Shown: positions 35,490 through 43,777 of the stretch, one piece after another | Layout: every line of letters begins with the position of its first letter | Position numbering within the stretch: the stretch's first letter is position 1 | Origin: Streptomyces massasporeus | Lineage (GTDB): Bacteria; Actinomycetota; Actinomycetes; Streptomycetales; Streptomycetaceae | Assembly: GCF_014648995.1 (NCBI RefSeq) | Contig: NZ_BMSE01000001.1 | Coordinates: 558,001 to 622,000, forward strand | Direction of reading: 5' to 3' | Length of the DNA stretch: 64,000 bases | The notes under the pieces: model-generated | Databases searched by the model: none | What the model saw: the letters and a program-made list of their open reading frames with translations, nothing else | What the model was told of the DNA's origin: nothing | Position numbers and translations under genes: made by a program

Positions 35490-35600
35490 ACCCGAGCGGC
35501 CGGCCCTTCACCCGAGCAGCCGGGCCTCACCCGGGCAACCGCCCTCACCCGAGCAGCCGGGCCTCACCCGGGCAGCCGGTCCTCACCCGAGCAGCCAGCC
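35490..35600. repeat. Short tandem repeat between glycosylase and SDR genes
   Basis: Units resembling TCACCCGAGCAGCCGGGCC recur about six times at 19-20-base spacing, alternating CACCCGAGCAGCC and CACCCGGGCA. The last unit forms the stop codon and final codons of the SDR gene. It is a third unrelated minisatellite within 7 kb. Confidence 0.75.
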
Positions 35601-36272
35601 CCCGTCCACGGTCAGTTCGACCGCGTTCACCGACCGGTTCCGCAGCAGGAAGGCCACCGCGTCGACCACGTCGGCCATCGCGGCGAGCCGCCCCGTGGGA
35701 GTCTCGGTGCGCAGCGTGGCCAGGACCTTCTCCGGCTTGGCCTGCCAGTACGGGCTGTCCCCTACGACACCGGGATGCACGGCGTTGACCCGCACGGGAG
35801 CGAGCTCCACGGCGAGGGAGTTCATCAGGCCGCGCACCCCCGCGTTGACCGTCGCCACCGTCGTCGCGCCCGGATAGGGTCGTTCCTTGGCCTGGCCGCC
35901 GAAGAGCACGATGGCGCTGTCGTCGTGCAGCCGGCCGCGCAGCGTGTGCACGACCTCGGTGTAGCCGACGAGTTTGAGGGTGACCAGCCGCAGGGCGGCG
36001 TCGATGTCGTACTCGGTGACCTTGTTGTCGTCGCGCGAGACGCCCGCGATGACCAGGTGGTCGACACGTCCCATGTCGGCCAGGGCCGCCGCGATCTCCA
36101 GGGGCCGTACCAGGTCGAGGGCGAGTCCGCGCGCGCCCACCTCCTTCGCGACCACGTCGGCGCGCTGGGCGTCGCGGCTGGTGAGCACCACGTCGTCCCC
36201 GCGCTCGGCACATGTGCGGGCGAATTCGAGCCCGATCCCGGACGTTCCGCCGACGACGAGCACACTGCTCAT
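35583..36272 (-). CDS. SDR-family protein lacking the usual catalytic residues
   Basis: Rossmann-fold protein of 229 residues. The cofactor motif VVGGTSGIG is intact, with DHLVIAG in place of the NNAG strand and a normal C-terminal VDGGWLLG. The active site is not canonical: the place of Tyr-x-x-x-Lys reads V139-ATV-N143, and the upstream Ser position is Gly126. It may be a divergent SDR with another chemistry or a binding protein. ATG 36272 has GGAGGAG upstream and overlaps the bicupin stop (ATGA). It is the last gene of the leftward catabolic operon. Confidence 0.75.
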   Translation of the reverse strand: MSSVLVVGGTSGIGLEFARTCAERGDDVVLTSRDAQRADVVAKEVGARGLALDLVRPLEIAAALADMGRVDHLVIAGVSRDDNKVTEYDIDAALRLVTLKLVGYTEVVHTLRGRLHDDSAIVLFGGQAKERPYPGATTVATVNAGVRGLMNSLAVELAPVRVNAVHPGVVGDSPYWQAKPEKVLATLRTETPTGRLAAMADVVDAVAFLLRNRSVNAVELTVDGGWLLG

Positions 36273-37150
36273 GACTTCTCCTCCAGTGCCGCGCGCAGGT
36301 AGTCCCAGTCCCGCGTGAATCGGTACGAGTGCCGCGACGGCGGTTGCGGCGCCTGCGTCTCCAGCCAGCGCAGGGGTCCCCGCCCCGCGTTGACGAAGCC
36401 GTGCACGCATCCGGCGCCCGCCCAGGCCAGGTCGCCGGGCTCCAGCCGGTACCGCTCGCCGTCGAGGGTGGCCTCCGCGACGCCCTCCAGGATCAGATAC
36501 GTCTCCTCGAAGGGGTGGTCGTGGGTGCCGATGATCCCGTCGGACGCGTACTGCACCATGAACATCGTCGAGGCGACCGCGCCCAGGTCGCCGTCGATCA
36601 TCATCTTCACCGTGATCCCGCTGTAGACCAGCAGCGCGGTCCGCATGCTCGCCGTGGCGGCCAGCAGGTCCTGGGACTGTTTGCCCGGATCCATCTGGGC
36701 GGGCTCGAAGTGGCCGAAGGCGCGGGTGCGCGGGTCGCGGACGTCGACCCGGGCCGGCTCGCGCGCGGGCAGATCCGGCACGGCCTGGGTGTCGTGTCCG
36801 TAGCGGGCCCGCGGCACGGGGGCCAGCATGTCCGCCCAGCGTCCGCCGGTGCTCCCGGCCCCGCGCCAGGCGTGCGGGACGCCGGTCGGCAGCAGTCCGT
36901 GGTCGCCCTCCTCCAGCAGGTACGAGCCGTCCGGCAGGTCGAGGATCAGCGCCCCGTCGAGGACGAAGAAGGTCTCCTCGTACGAGTGCAGATGGGCGGG
37001 CACCCGGCCGTCGGGCCGCAGTTCGCACAGGCCGAAGCCGGTGTGGACGCTGCCGTCGTCCTCGCCGACCAGCGCCCTGCGCCGGTGGCCGTGGCCGTCG
37101 TACGGCGGCTCGGGCAGGTCGGCGGCGTGGCGCACCAGGTGGTTCGTCAT
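36269..37150 (-). CDS. Bicupin protein ((S)-ureidoglycine aminohydrolase-like fold)
   Basis: Protein of 293 residues with two cupin domains. The first has PAHLHSYEETFFVLDGALIL and VPHAWRG; the second has GTHDHPFEETYLILEGVAEATLDG and GCVHGFVNAG, each with His-x-His plus Glu metal ligands. This duplicated layout is that of YlbA/AllE-type ureidoglycine aminohydrolases, but the specificity cannot be fixed from sequence alone. It overlaps both neighbours by four bases, so it is firmly within the operon. A role in processing an amide or ureido intermediate made by the upstream amidohydrolase is an inference. Confidence 0.78.
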   Translation of the reverse strand: MTNHLVRHAADLPEPPYDGHGHRRRALVGEDDGSVHTGFGLCELRPDGRVPAHLHSYEETFFVLDGALILDLPDGSYLLEEGDHGLLPTGVPHAWRGAGSTGGRWADMLAPVPRARYGHDTQAVPDLPAREPARVDVRDPRTRAFGHFEPAQMDPGKQSQDLLAATASMRTALLVYSGITVKMMIDGDLGAVASTMFMVQYASDGIIGTHDHPFEETYLILEGVAEATLDGERYRLEPGDLAWAGAGCVHGFVNAGRGPLRWLETQAPQPPSRHSYRFTRDWDYLRAALEEKS

Positions 37151-38508
37151 GCCGGTGCCCTCGCCCCCTTGGCCTCCTTGGCCTCGAGGAGCCGGTCGCG
37201 GGCCTCGCCGACGAGCCGCAGGGCGCGTGCGGTGTCGCCGAGGAGCCGGCCGTCGCGTTTGTGGATCACGCCGTCGACGAGGACGGTGTCCACGTTGGAG
37301 ACGTCGGCGCACAGGGTCACCGCGGCCACCGCGTCGTGCACCGGGGCGACGTTCACAGCGGTGGCGTCGATCGCGACGATGTCGGCGCGCTTGCCGGGGG
37401 TCAGGGAACCCGTACGGTCCTCGAGACCGGCGACGTGGGCGCCGTTCAGGGTGGCGATCTCCAGCATCTGACGCGCTGTCAGCATGTTGCTGGGGACCGG
37501 CATGTTGGACTGCCAGCAGTCGGCGTTGACGCGGGCGCGTTCGGCGCCGAAGGCCGCGCGGATCTGGGTGAACATGTCGCCGGGCACGGTGGTGACGACG
37601 TCGATGCTGAGCGCGGGCCGCAGGCCGTACTCGATGGCCTGCATCACGGGCGGCCAGCCGTGCCCCATCTGGAGCTCCACCTGCGGCGCGACCGACACGG
37701 TGCCGCCGCTGTCGGCGACCATCCGCCACTCCTCCCCGCTGAGGTGGCAGCTGTGGACGTAGGTGGTGTCCGGGCCGAGCAGCCCCAGGTCGTGGAGCTG
37801 CTTCACCATGCCGAAGCGGCCGGCCAGCCGTCCCATGGCCACGTGCACGGTGATCGGGAGGCCCAGCTCACGCGCCATGGCCCACTCGGCCGCGACGACC
37901 TCGTCGACGCAGAAACCGGGGCCCCGGGTGGCGAGGCCCATGGTCAGCAGGCCGTCGTCGGACGCGAAGTGCGTCGACCGGATCCGCCGTACGTCGTCCG
38001 CCGGGATGGCGATCCTGCTCTCGAACCAGTACTCCGCGAGGGAGGTGTTGGCGCTGCCGTACGCGTACTGCGCCCGGATGCCGGACTCCGCCAGGCCCTG
38101 GATCGCCGCGTCCGGGTGCTCGGGGGTGTTGTTGATGTGCGACCAGTCGACGAGCGTGGTGATGCCCGCGTTGAGGCACTCCAGTGCGCCCGCGAGGTTG
38201 CCCGCGTACACGTCCTGCGGGGTGTACAGGGGTGCGAAGGTGTCGAGGATGTCGACGAAGTAGTCGTCGAGGGTGGCGTCGGGGGCGACGCCCCGGATGG
38301 GTGCCTCCCAGGTGTGGCGGTGGGTGTCGACGAAGCCGGGGATCACGATGTGTCCGCTCATGTCGAGGACTTCGGCGTCGGCGCTGATCTCGGGCTCGAC
38401 GGCCGTGATCCTGCCGTCCTCGATCAGGACGTCCCCCTGGGCCAGGTCCCCGATGCCCGGGTCCATCGAGATCACGTGACCGGAGCGCAGCAGTGTCCTT
38501 GTGGTCAT
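37147..38508 (-). CDS. Metal-dependent amidohydrolase (deaminase subgroup)
   Basis: Enzyme of 453 residues in the amidohydrolase superfamily, closest in layout to cytosine, guanine and triazine deaminases. Metal ligands are His63 and His65 in DTHRHTW, a His in ITVHVAMGR, a His in YVHSCHLSGEEW, and Asp in LSIDVVTTVPGD; the C-terminal composite domain has GSLTPGKRADIVAID. Loss of a carboxylated lysine in favour of HxxE-type water activation is typical of deaminases. ATG 38508 has GGAGGAAG upstream. The substrate is probably a nitrogen heterocycle or amide, judging from the family. Confidence 0.85.
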   Translation of the reverse strand: MTTRTLLRSGHVISMDPGIGDLAQGDVLIEDGRITAVEPEISADAEVLDMSGHIVIPGFVDTHRHTWEAPIRGVAPDATLDDYFVDILDTFAPLYTPQDVYAGNLAGALECLNAGITTLVDWSHINNTPEHPDAAIQGLAESGIRAQYAYGSANTSLAEYWFESRIAIPADDVRRIRSTHFASDDGLLTMGLATRGPGFCVDEVVAAEWAMARELGLPITVHVAMGRLAGRFGMVKQLHDLGLLGPDTTYVHSCHLSGEEWRMVADSGGTVSVAPQVELQMGHGWPPVMQAIEYGLRPALSIDVVTTVPGDMFTQIRAAFGAERARVNADCWQSNMPVPSNMLTARQMLEIATLNGAHVAGLEDRTGSLTPGKRADIVAIDATAVNVAPVHDAVAAVTLCADVSNVDTVLVDGVIHKRDGRLLGDTARALRLVGEARDRLLEAKEAKGARAPA

Positions 38509-38549
38509 CGCGCTTCCTCCCATGGGGTGTTCGGTGGCGGATGTGCGGC

Positions 38550-39530
38550 TCAGTACGCGGCGAGCCTGCGGACCTCCGTGACGACCTTGTCGACGGTGGG
38601 GATGACCTGCTGCTCCAGCGCGTCGGCGAACGGCAGCGGGACGCACTCCCCCGCCACCCGCCGCACGGGCGCGTCCAGCAGACCGAACCCCTCGTCGGCG
38701 ACGACCGATACGACGGTGGCGCCCCAGCCGCCCTGGTACGGGTTCTCCTCGACGGTGACGAGCCGGGAGGTCTTGCGCAGCGAGGCGAGGACGGTCGCGG
38801 CGTCCAGCGGGACCAGGCAGCGCAGGTCGACGACTTCGGCCTCGATGCCCTCCCCGGCCAGTACGCCGGCGGCCTTCAGGGCCAGGGGGACCATCGAGGC
38901 GAGCGCGACGAGCGTGATGTCGCCGCCCTCGCGGACGACGGCGGCCCGGCCCAGCTCGACGACGTGACCGGGCGGGGGCGGTGGGCCCTTGGTCGCGAAC
39001 AGCCCCTTGTGTTCGAAGAAGACCACCGGGTCGTCGCTGCGGACGGCCGCGGCCAGCATGCCGATGACGTCGGCGGGTGTGGCCGGCGCCGCGATCTTCA
39101 GCCCGGGGACGGTCAGGACCCAGTTCTCGGTGGCCTGGGAGTGCTGGGCGCCGAAGCCGAGTCCGCCGCCGTTGGCGGTGCGCACGACGAGGGGCACGGT
39201 CACCTGGCCGCCGGTCATGTAGCGGACCTTGGGGATCTCGTTGGCGAGGTAGTCCCAGCAGCAGGCCAGGAAGTCGGAGAACATGATCTCCGCGACGGGC
39301 CGCATCCCGGTCATGGCGGCGCCCATCGCCGCGCCCACGATGGCCTGTTCGGAGATGGGCGTGTCCCACACCCGCTCGGGTCCGAACTCCTCTCGCAGGC
39401 CCGTGGTCGTCTTGAACACCCCGCCGGCCGCGGCGATGTCCTCCCCGAGGCACACCACCGACGCGTCCCGCCGCATCTCACGGGCGATGCCCTCGGCGAC
39501 CGCGTCCCGGTAGGTGATCACGTCCGCCAT
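38550..39530 (-). CDS. Alpha-keto acid/acetoin dehydrogenase E1 beta subunit
   Basis: Transketolase-like pyrimidine-binding subunit of 326 residues. Motifs are VVCLGEDIAAAGGVFKTT (catalytic Glu region), TPISEQAIVGAAMGAAMTG, RTANGGGLGFGAQHSQ and a C-terminal VVDLRCLVPLDAATVLASLRKT, as in PdhB and AcoB. It pairs with the alpha subunit immediately upstream, which overlaps it by 13 bases. No E2 or E3 gene is present in the operon, so the complex either borrows these subunits or the enzyme works as a free decarboxylase. Confidence 0.9.
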   Translation of the reverse strand: MADVITYRDAVAEGIAREMRRDASVVCLGEDIAAAGGVFKTTTGLREEFGPERVWDTPISEQAIVGAAMGAAMTGMRPVAEIMFSDFLACCWDYLANEIPKVRYMTGGQVTVPLVVRTANGGGLGFGAQHSQATENWVLTVPGLKIAAPATPADVIGMLAAAVRSDDPVVFFEHKGLFATKGPPPPPGHVVELGRAAVVREGGDITLVALASMVPLALKAAGVLAGEGIEAEVVDLRCLVPLDAATVLASLRKTSRLVTVEENPYQGGWGATVVSVVADEGFGLLDAPVRRVAGECVPLPFADALEQQVIPTVDKVVTEVRRLAAY

Positions 39531-40495
39531 GCGGCACCTCCGTCGGCCCACACGTCGGTCAGTGCCTCGCGCGGATCGGGCGGCGGCGCCGCCTTCGCCG
39601 CCTCCACGGCCCGTTCCACAACGGCCCGGGCCCGCTCGTCGGCCTCGGCGACCGTCTCCTCGCCCACGCCCAGCCCGGCCAAGCGCCCCCGTGCGAGGTC
39701 CAACGGGTCGTGCTTCAGCCAGCGTTCGACCTCCTCGGCCGGGCGGTAGGCCGCCGGGTCGGCGCGGCTGTGCCCGAAGTGGCGGTAGGTCTCGGCCTCC
39801 AGCACGGCGGGCCCGTCTCCGGCCCGGGCCCGTCGCGCGAGCCGCCCCACCGCCTCCTCGACCGCCACGACGTCGTTGCCGTCGACGACCTCGCCCGGGA
39901 TGCCGTGGGCGGGGGCCCGGTCGGCTGCGGGGTGGGGCACGGCCGTGACGTCGGCGATCGGCGTGTACTCCATGTACAGGTTGTTCTCGCACACGAACAG
40001 CACCGGCAGCCTCCACACGGCGGCCAGGTTGAGGGACTCGTGGAAGGCGCCGATGTTGGTCGCGCCGTCGCCGAAGAAGGCGACCGCGAGCTGCTCGGTG
40101 CCGCGCAGCCGGGCCGACCAGGCCGCGCCGACCGCCATCGGGAGGTGCGAGCCGACGATGGCGTACGAACCGAGCATGCCGGTGGCCGCCTTGGTCAGGT
40201 GCATGGAGCCGCCCTTGGCCCCGCACAGCCCGGTCGCCCGGCTCATCAGCTCGGCGAGGCACTCCTCGGGTGTGGCGCCCCGGGCGAGGGCATGGTGGTG
40301 CCCCCTGTAGGTGGCGAACACATAGTCGTCCGGGCGCAGGGCGGCGCTCGCCCCCACGGCGATCGCCTCCTGCCCGGCGGCCAGGTGCGTGGTGCCTTTC
40401 ACGAGGCCCTGGAGGAACAGGTCGTGGGCGGCCTTCTCCGTCCGGCGGATGACGTTCATCCGCTCGTACCGGTCGAGGAGCGCGCCGGCGTCCAT
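39518..40495 (-). CDS. Alpha-keto acid/acetoin dehydrogenase E1 alpha subunit (ThDP)
   Basis: Protein of 325 residues with the thiamine diphosphate motif GDGATNIGAFHESLN...N and the preceding AIVGSHLPMAVGAA, plus the YRGHHHALARG and GGSMHL stretches of PdhA/AcoA proteins. The E1 alpha phosphorylation-type loop HFGHSRADPAAYR is present. The proline- and alanine-rich C-terminus is short. ATG 40495 shares its A with the TGA stop of the M24 gene, so the operon order is regulator, M24 hydrolase, E1 alpha, E1 beta, amidohydrolase, bicupin, SDR. It would oxidatively decarboxylate a 2-keto acid or cleave a diketone. Confidence 0.9.
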   Translation of the reverse strand: MDAGALLDRYERMNVIRRTEKAAHDLFLQGLVKGTTHLAAGQEAIAVGASAALRPDDYVFATYRGHHHALARGATPEECLAELMSRATGLCGAKGGSMHLTKAATGMLGSYAIVGSHLPMAVGAAWSARLRGTEQLAVAFFGDGATNIGAFHESLNLAAVWRLPVLFVCENNLYMEYTPIADVTAVPHPAADRAPAHGIPGEVVDGNDVVAVEEAVGRLARRARAGDGPAVLEAETYRHFGHSRADPAAYRPAEEVERWLKHDPLDLARGRLAGLGVGEETVAEADERARAVVERAVEAAKAAPPPDPREALTDVWADGGAAWRT

Positions 40496-41892
40496 CAGCG
40501 GTCCCCGTGGGTCGTCCGCGGGCCGTGCCGGGTGGGCGCGCGTGAGCGCTCCCCGGTGTCCGCCCGCGCGCGGTCCCCGGTGTTGAGGTGGGACTGCGCC
40601 TCGCGGCGGGTGTTCAGCTCGCCGCCCACCGTCCAGTACTTGCGCCCGGCCACCAGCAGTTCCTCGGCGGGGAACTTGGTGATGACCTCGCAGCCGTCGG
40701 CGGTGACGACGACTTCCTCCTCGATCCGGGCGGCGGACCAGCCGTCGGCGGCCGGCCAGTACGTCTCCAGGGCGAACACCATGCCCTCTTCGAGGACTTC
40801 GGGGTGGTCCAGGGAGACCAGCCGGCTGAAGATCGGCTTCTCCCAGATCGACAGGCCGACGCCGTGGCCGTACTGGAGGGCGAAGGCGGCGGTCTCGTCG
40901 GCGAAGCCGAACTCCTCGGCGCGCGGCCAGACCCGCACGATGTCGGCGGTGGTGGCGCCCGGCCGGACCAGCGCGATCGCCTCGTCCATGTACGCCCGGC
41001 AGCGCACGTACGCGTCCCGCTGCGCCCGCGAGGCGCTGCCCACGGCGAACGTGCGGTAGTAGCAGGTGCGGTAGCCGAGATGACTGTGCAGGATGTCGAA
41101 GAAGGCCGGGTCGCCGGGGCGGATCAACCGGTCGCTGTAGACGTGCGGGTGCGGCGAACAGCGCTCGCCCGAGATGGCGTTGACGCCCTCGACGTACTCG
41201 CTGCCGAGGTCGTACAGCACCTTGCTGACCACGCCGACGCACTCGTTCTCGCGCACGCCCGGGCGCAGGTACCCGTACAGCTCCTCGTAGGCCGCGTCGA
41301 CCATGGCGCACGCCTGGGTGAGCAGGGCGATCTCGTCGCCGGTCTTGATGCGGCGGGCCTCCAGGAAGACCTGCTGACCGTCGACGACGTCGATGCCCTC
41401 GGCGCGCAGCGCGGCGAGGACCGGCATCTCGGCGACGTCGACGCCGAGGGGTTCGCCCGCGAGCCCGTGGTCGCGCAGTTCGGTGGCGATCTTGGCGGCC
41501 ACGTCCTCGGCGATCCCGGCGTCCGGATGGAAGGCGCCGCGCAGGGTGGAGATGCCGGCCCGGGCGCCGGTGGGCGGGCCGCCCTTGCCGTCGCTGTAGT
41601 CGAGCCACGGGTTGTACAGCTGGTGGTGGCGGGCGGCGGAGCCGAAGTCCCAGACGACCGGTTCGCCGTCGCGCACCAGCAGGGCGAAGCGGATCAGCTT
41701 GTCCATCGCCCAGGTGCCGATGTGGGTGGCCGTCATGTAGCGGATGTTGGCGAAGTCGAAGCTGAGCACCGCGCCGAGCTCGGAGCGGTTCAGGGACTCG
41801 TGCAGCCGGGCCAGCCGCTGCCCGCGCAGCCGGTCCAGGTCGATGCGCTCTTCCCAGTCGACGGCGTTGGGTCCATATGTGCGGATCGCCAT
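40495..41892 (-). CDS. M24-fold hydrolase (creatinase/ectoine hydrolase-like)
   Basis: Protein of 465 residues with the creatinase N-terminal domain (about 30-170) and a pita-bread M24 domain (about 185-435). Of the five metal positions of aminopeptidase P, Asp266 (FFDIL), His343 (GHGVG), Glu376 (FALET) and Glu391 (RIEEE) are present, but the second Asp, eleven residues after the first, is Cys277. Such changes are seen in creatinase-type and ectoine hydrolase-type C-N hydrolases rather than true peptidases. The last 30 residues are polar. I chose ATG 41892 with GGGGGTGG upstream. It is the first structural gene after the regulator. Confidence 0.8.
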   Translation of the reverse strand: MAIRTYGPNAVDWEERIDLDRLRGQRLARLHESLNRSELGAVLSFDFANIRYMTATHIGTWAMDKLIRFALLVRDGEPVVWDFGSAARHHQLYNPWLDYSDGKGGPPTGARAGISTLRGAFHPDAGIAEDVAAKIATELRDHGLAGEPLGVDVAEMPVLAALRAEGIDVVDGQQVFLEARRIKTGDEIALLTQACAMVDAAYEELYGYLRPGVRENECVGVVSKVLYDLGSEYVEGVNAISGERCSPHPHVYSDRLIRPGDPAFFDILHSHLGYRTCYYRTFAVGSASRAQRDAYVRCRAYMDEAIALVRPGATTADIVRVWPRAEEFGFADETAAFALQYGHGVGLSIWEKPIFSRLVSLDHPEVLEEGMVFALETYWPAADGWSAARIEEEVVVTADGCEVITKFPAEELLVAGRKYWTVGGELNTRREAQSHLNTGDRARADTGERSRAPTRHGPRTTHGDR

Positions 41893-41942
41893 GGCGACCA
41901 CCCCCACTTCGGAGTGAACGCCCGTGTGCAATGAGTGTCAAG

Positions 41943-41954
41943 TGTCACTGAACA
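41943..41954. promoter_or_regulatory. Candidate XRE-cupin operator before M24 gene
   Basis: GTCACTGAACA shares TCAYTGAACA with a second site at 42597. It overlaps the stop codon of the regulator gene, 51 bases upstream of the M24 start, and suggests a separate promoter for the catabolic genes. Confidence 0.45.
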
Positions 41955-42565
41955 TCGCCGGAGACGAACCAGACGCCCACAGCCGGTACCTCTCCATCGT
42001 TGCGGTACCGGTGGGGAGTCGTCGACTCGAAGCACACGGAGTCGCCCGCCCGCAGCGTGTACTCCTCGAAACCGAGAGTGAGGACCAGCTCGCCGGAGGT
42101 CAGATAGCCGTACTCGGTGCCGGCGTGCCGCATCAGCCCGCCGGAGCCGGAGGACGAGCCGCCGGGCCGGTACGTCACCAGCAGGAAGTCGGCCTCCGCG
42201 CCCGGCACCCGCCCGAGACGCTCCCACACGACCCCCGAGTCCAGCTCCAGCGTCTCGCGCCCGGCCGAGCCGACCAGGGGCCCGATCCGCCGCCCGGGAT
42301 CGGCGGCGAAGGCGGCGAGGGCGTGCGGCACGGCAGTCTCCCGGACGGCCTCCCGGGCATCGAAGAGGGACTCCACGGAGATGCCCAGCGCGGTGGTGAT
42401 CGCGTACAGCGTGCTGACGGACGGCTGGCTCTTGCCGGTCTCGATCTGCGACACCAGACTCGCCGACACTCCGATCTCCCGGGCCAGCGCGCGCAGGCTC
42501 GTGCCGCGCTCCTGGCGCGCCTGCCGGATGCGCGCGCCGACGGGCGGCACGACGGCGGATGCCAC
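41945..42565 (-). CDS. XRE-family regulator with C-terminal cupin domain
   Basis: Protein of 206 residues. The helix-turn-helix is at about residues 11-65 (IRQARQERGTSLRALAREIGVSASLVSQIETGKSQPS), followed by a linker and a cupin sensor domain at about 130-200 (GTEYGYLTSGELVLTLGFEEYTL, FESTTPHRYRN). PuuR-like regulators of this type usually sense a small metabolite of the pathway next to them. It heads the seven-gene operon. A TTCATTGAA palindrome precedes it at 42599-42607, and a related site precedes the M24 gene, consistent with autoregulation. Confidence 0.88.
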   Translation of the reverse strand: MASAVVPPVGARIRQARQERGTSLRALAREIGVSASLVSQIETGKSQPSVSTLYAITTALGISVESLFDAREAVRETAVPHALAAFAADPGRRIGPLVGSAGRETLELDSGVVWERLGRVPGAEADFLLVTYRPGGSSSGSGGLMRHAGTEYGYLTSGELVLTLGFEEYTLRAGDSVCFESTTPHRYRNDGEVPAVGVWFVSGDVQ

Positions 42566-42596
42566 GGGCGACTCCTCTGCTCACGGTGACTGTGCA

Positions 42597-42610
42597 GCTT
42601 CATTGAACAG
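42597..42610. promoter_or_regulatory. Candidate autoregulatory operator of XRE-cupin gene
   Basis: GCTTCATTGAACAG contains the perfect palindrome TTCA-T-TGAA, 32 bases before the regulator's ATG. It matches the site at 41943 in nine of ten core bases. Confidence 0.45.
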
Positions 42611-42803
42611 CGAGTGAGAGCCCGGACGCCAGGAGTCGTCCCGCTCCGCTCGGTCGAGACGCACCTGCCCCGGCGGACGGCTCGAGCCGAGGCCGCCCTG
42701 AGCAGCCCGCGAGGCGCTCACCCGAACGGTCCGACGCCGGTGGTGGGCCCTGCACAGTGGTGGTGCGCTAGGGGCACGCGCCACGCTCTCAGGAGGCACC
42801 CCG

Positions 42804-43622
42804 ATGACCCGTCGTCCGACCCGGCTCGTCCGCGTCCTCTCCTCCACCCTGGCGGCAGGCACGCTGTTCTCCACCGCCGCCTGCTCGGACGACGGCGGCA
42901 CGGACGGTTCGCGCGTCTCCGGCGTCACCGCGTCCCAGGTCGCCGACGTGCGGCAGACCCCCTCCCCCACCGCCACCCTCTCCACGAACGGCGCCCGGAC
43001 CGCGCTGATCACCGAGGCGGACATCGAGGACGACTGGACGCAGGTCAAGGACACGGAGGCCGAGAACTGGCACGACAGCCTCCTCGTCGGCACGGTCGAC
43101 GTGTCCGACTTCGTGTCCGGCAAGGCCCAGGCGTCCGACTGCCAGCGGCTCATCGACTCCCTGTACGACGACGATCTGCTGGGCCGGCCGTCGGGCGCGT
43201 CCGCCTTGCGCGGCTTCGAGCAGGGCGACTCCCGCCTGCTGTACCAGGTCGCCTCCTACGACCGGACCGATCCGCAGGACTCCCTGAACTGGATGGCGAC
43301 GCTGCCGGAGAAGTGCGACCAGTTCACCGTGACCGACGGCAAGGAGAAGCGCACCGTCCAGGTCATCGAGACCTCGGTGCCCAAGGTGGGCGACGCCCGG
43401 CAGGGCCTGCGCGTGACGGTGCAGGGCTCGGTCGACGGCAACGACGCCACGCTGACCTTGAACGTCGCCGCCGTACGGGTCGGCGACGACGCGATCACCG
43501 TCACGGCGGGCGGGCTCGACGGGGGCGAGGACGACTCCATGAAGCAGGCGGCGCAACAGGGCACCCAGCGGCTGGAGGACGTCCTGGCCGGGAAGTCGCC
43601 CGCCGCGAGCCCCACCGACTAG
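42804..43622 (+). CDS. Lipoprotein of unknown function
   Basis: Exported protein of 272 residues with an Arg-rich N-terminus, hydrophobic segment and lipobox FSTAAC, followed by an acidic and Ser/Thr-rich linker. The folded part, from about residue 65, has ALITEADIEDDWTQV, a cysteine in KAQASDCQRLIDSLY and another in LPEKCDQFTV, which could form a disulfide, and ends with a helical tail. This resembles extracytoplasmic sensor-like lipoproteins of actinobacteria, but I do not recognise the family with certainty. AGGAGGC lies eight bases before the ATG. It is a single gene. Confidence 0.75.
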   Translation: MTRRPTRLVRVLSSTLAAGTLFSTAACSDDGGTDGSRVSGVTASQVADVRQTPSPTATLSTNGARTALITEADIEDDWTQVKDTEAENWHDSLLVGTVDVSDFVSGKAQASDCQRLIDSLYDDDLLGRPSGASALRGFEQGDSRLLYQVASYDRTDPQDSLNWMATLPEKCDQFTVTDGKEKRTVQVIETSVPKVGDARQGLRVTVQGSVDGNDATLTLNVAAVRVGDDAITVTAGGLDGGEDDSMKQAAQQGTQRLEDVLAGKSPAASPTD

Positions 43623-43777
43623 ACCGGCCGGCACGGCAAGCAGCTCTCTCCCGCTCGCCGGCCCCGCCTCAACCGCCGTGCCCGCTCCGCCGATTCCCGG
43701 GACAGCGTGATCATCGGAGCGGCACAATGGGCGGCGGCGACCGGCCTCGGTCGTGCGTGCGAGGGAGAGGACGAGTC

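Noticed and set aside
39518..40495. Branched-chain keto acid dehydrogenase (bkd) operon
   Set aside because: No E2 or E3 genes are present and the neighbours are amidohydrolase and cupin genes, so a general name was kept.
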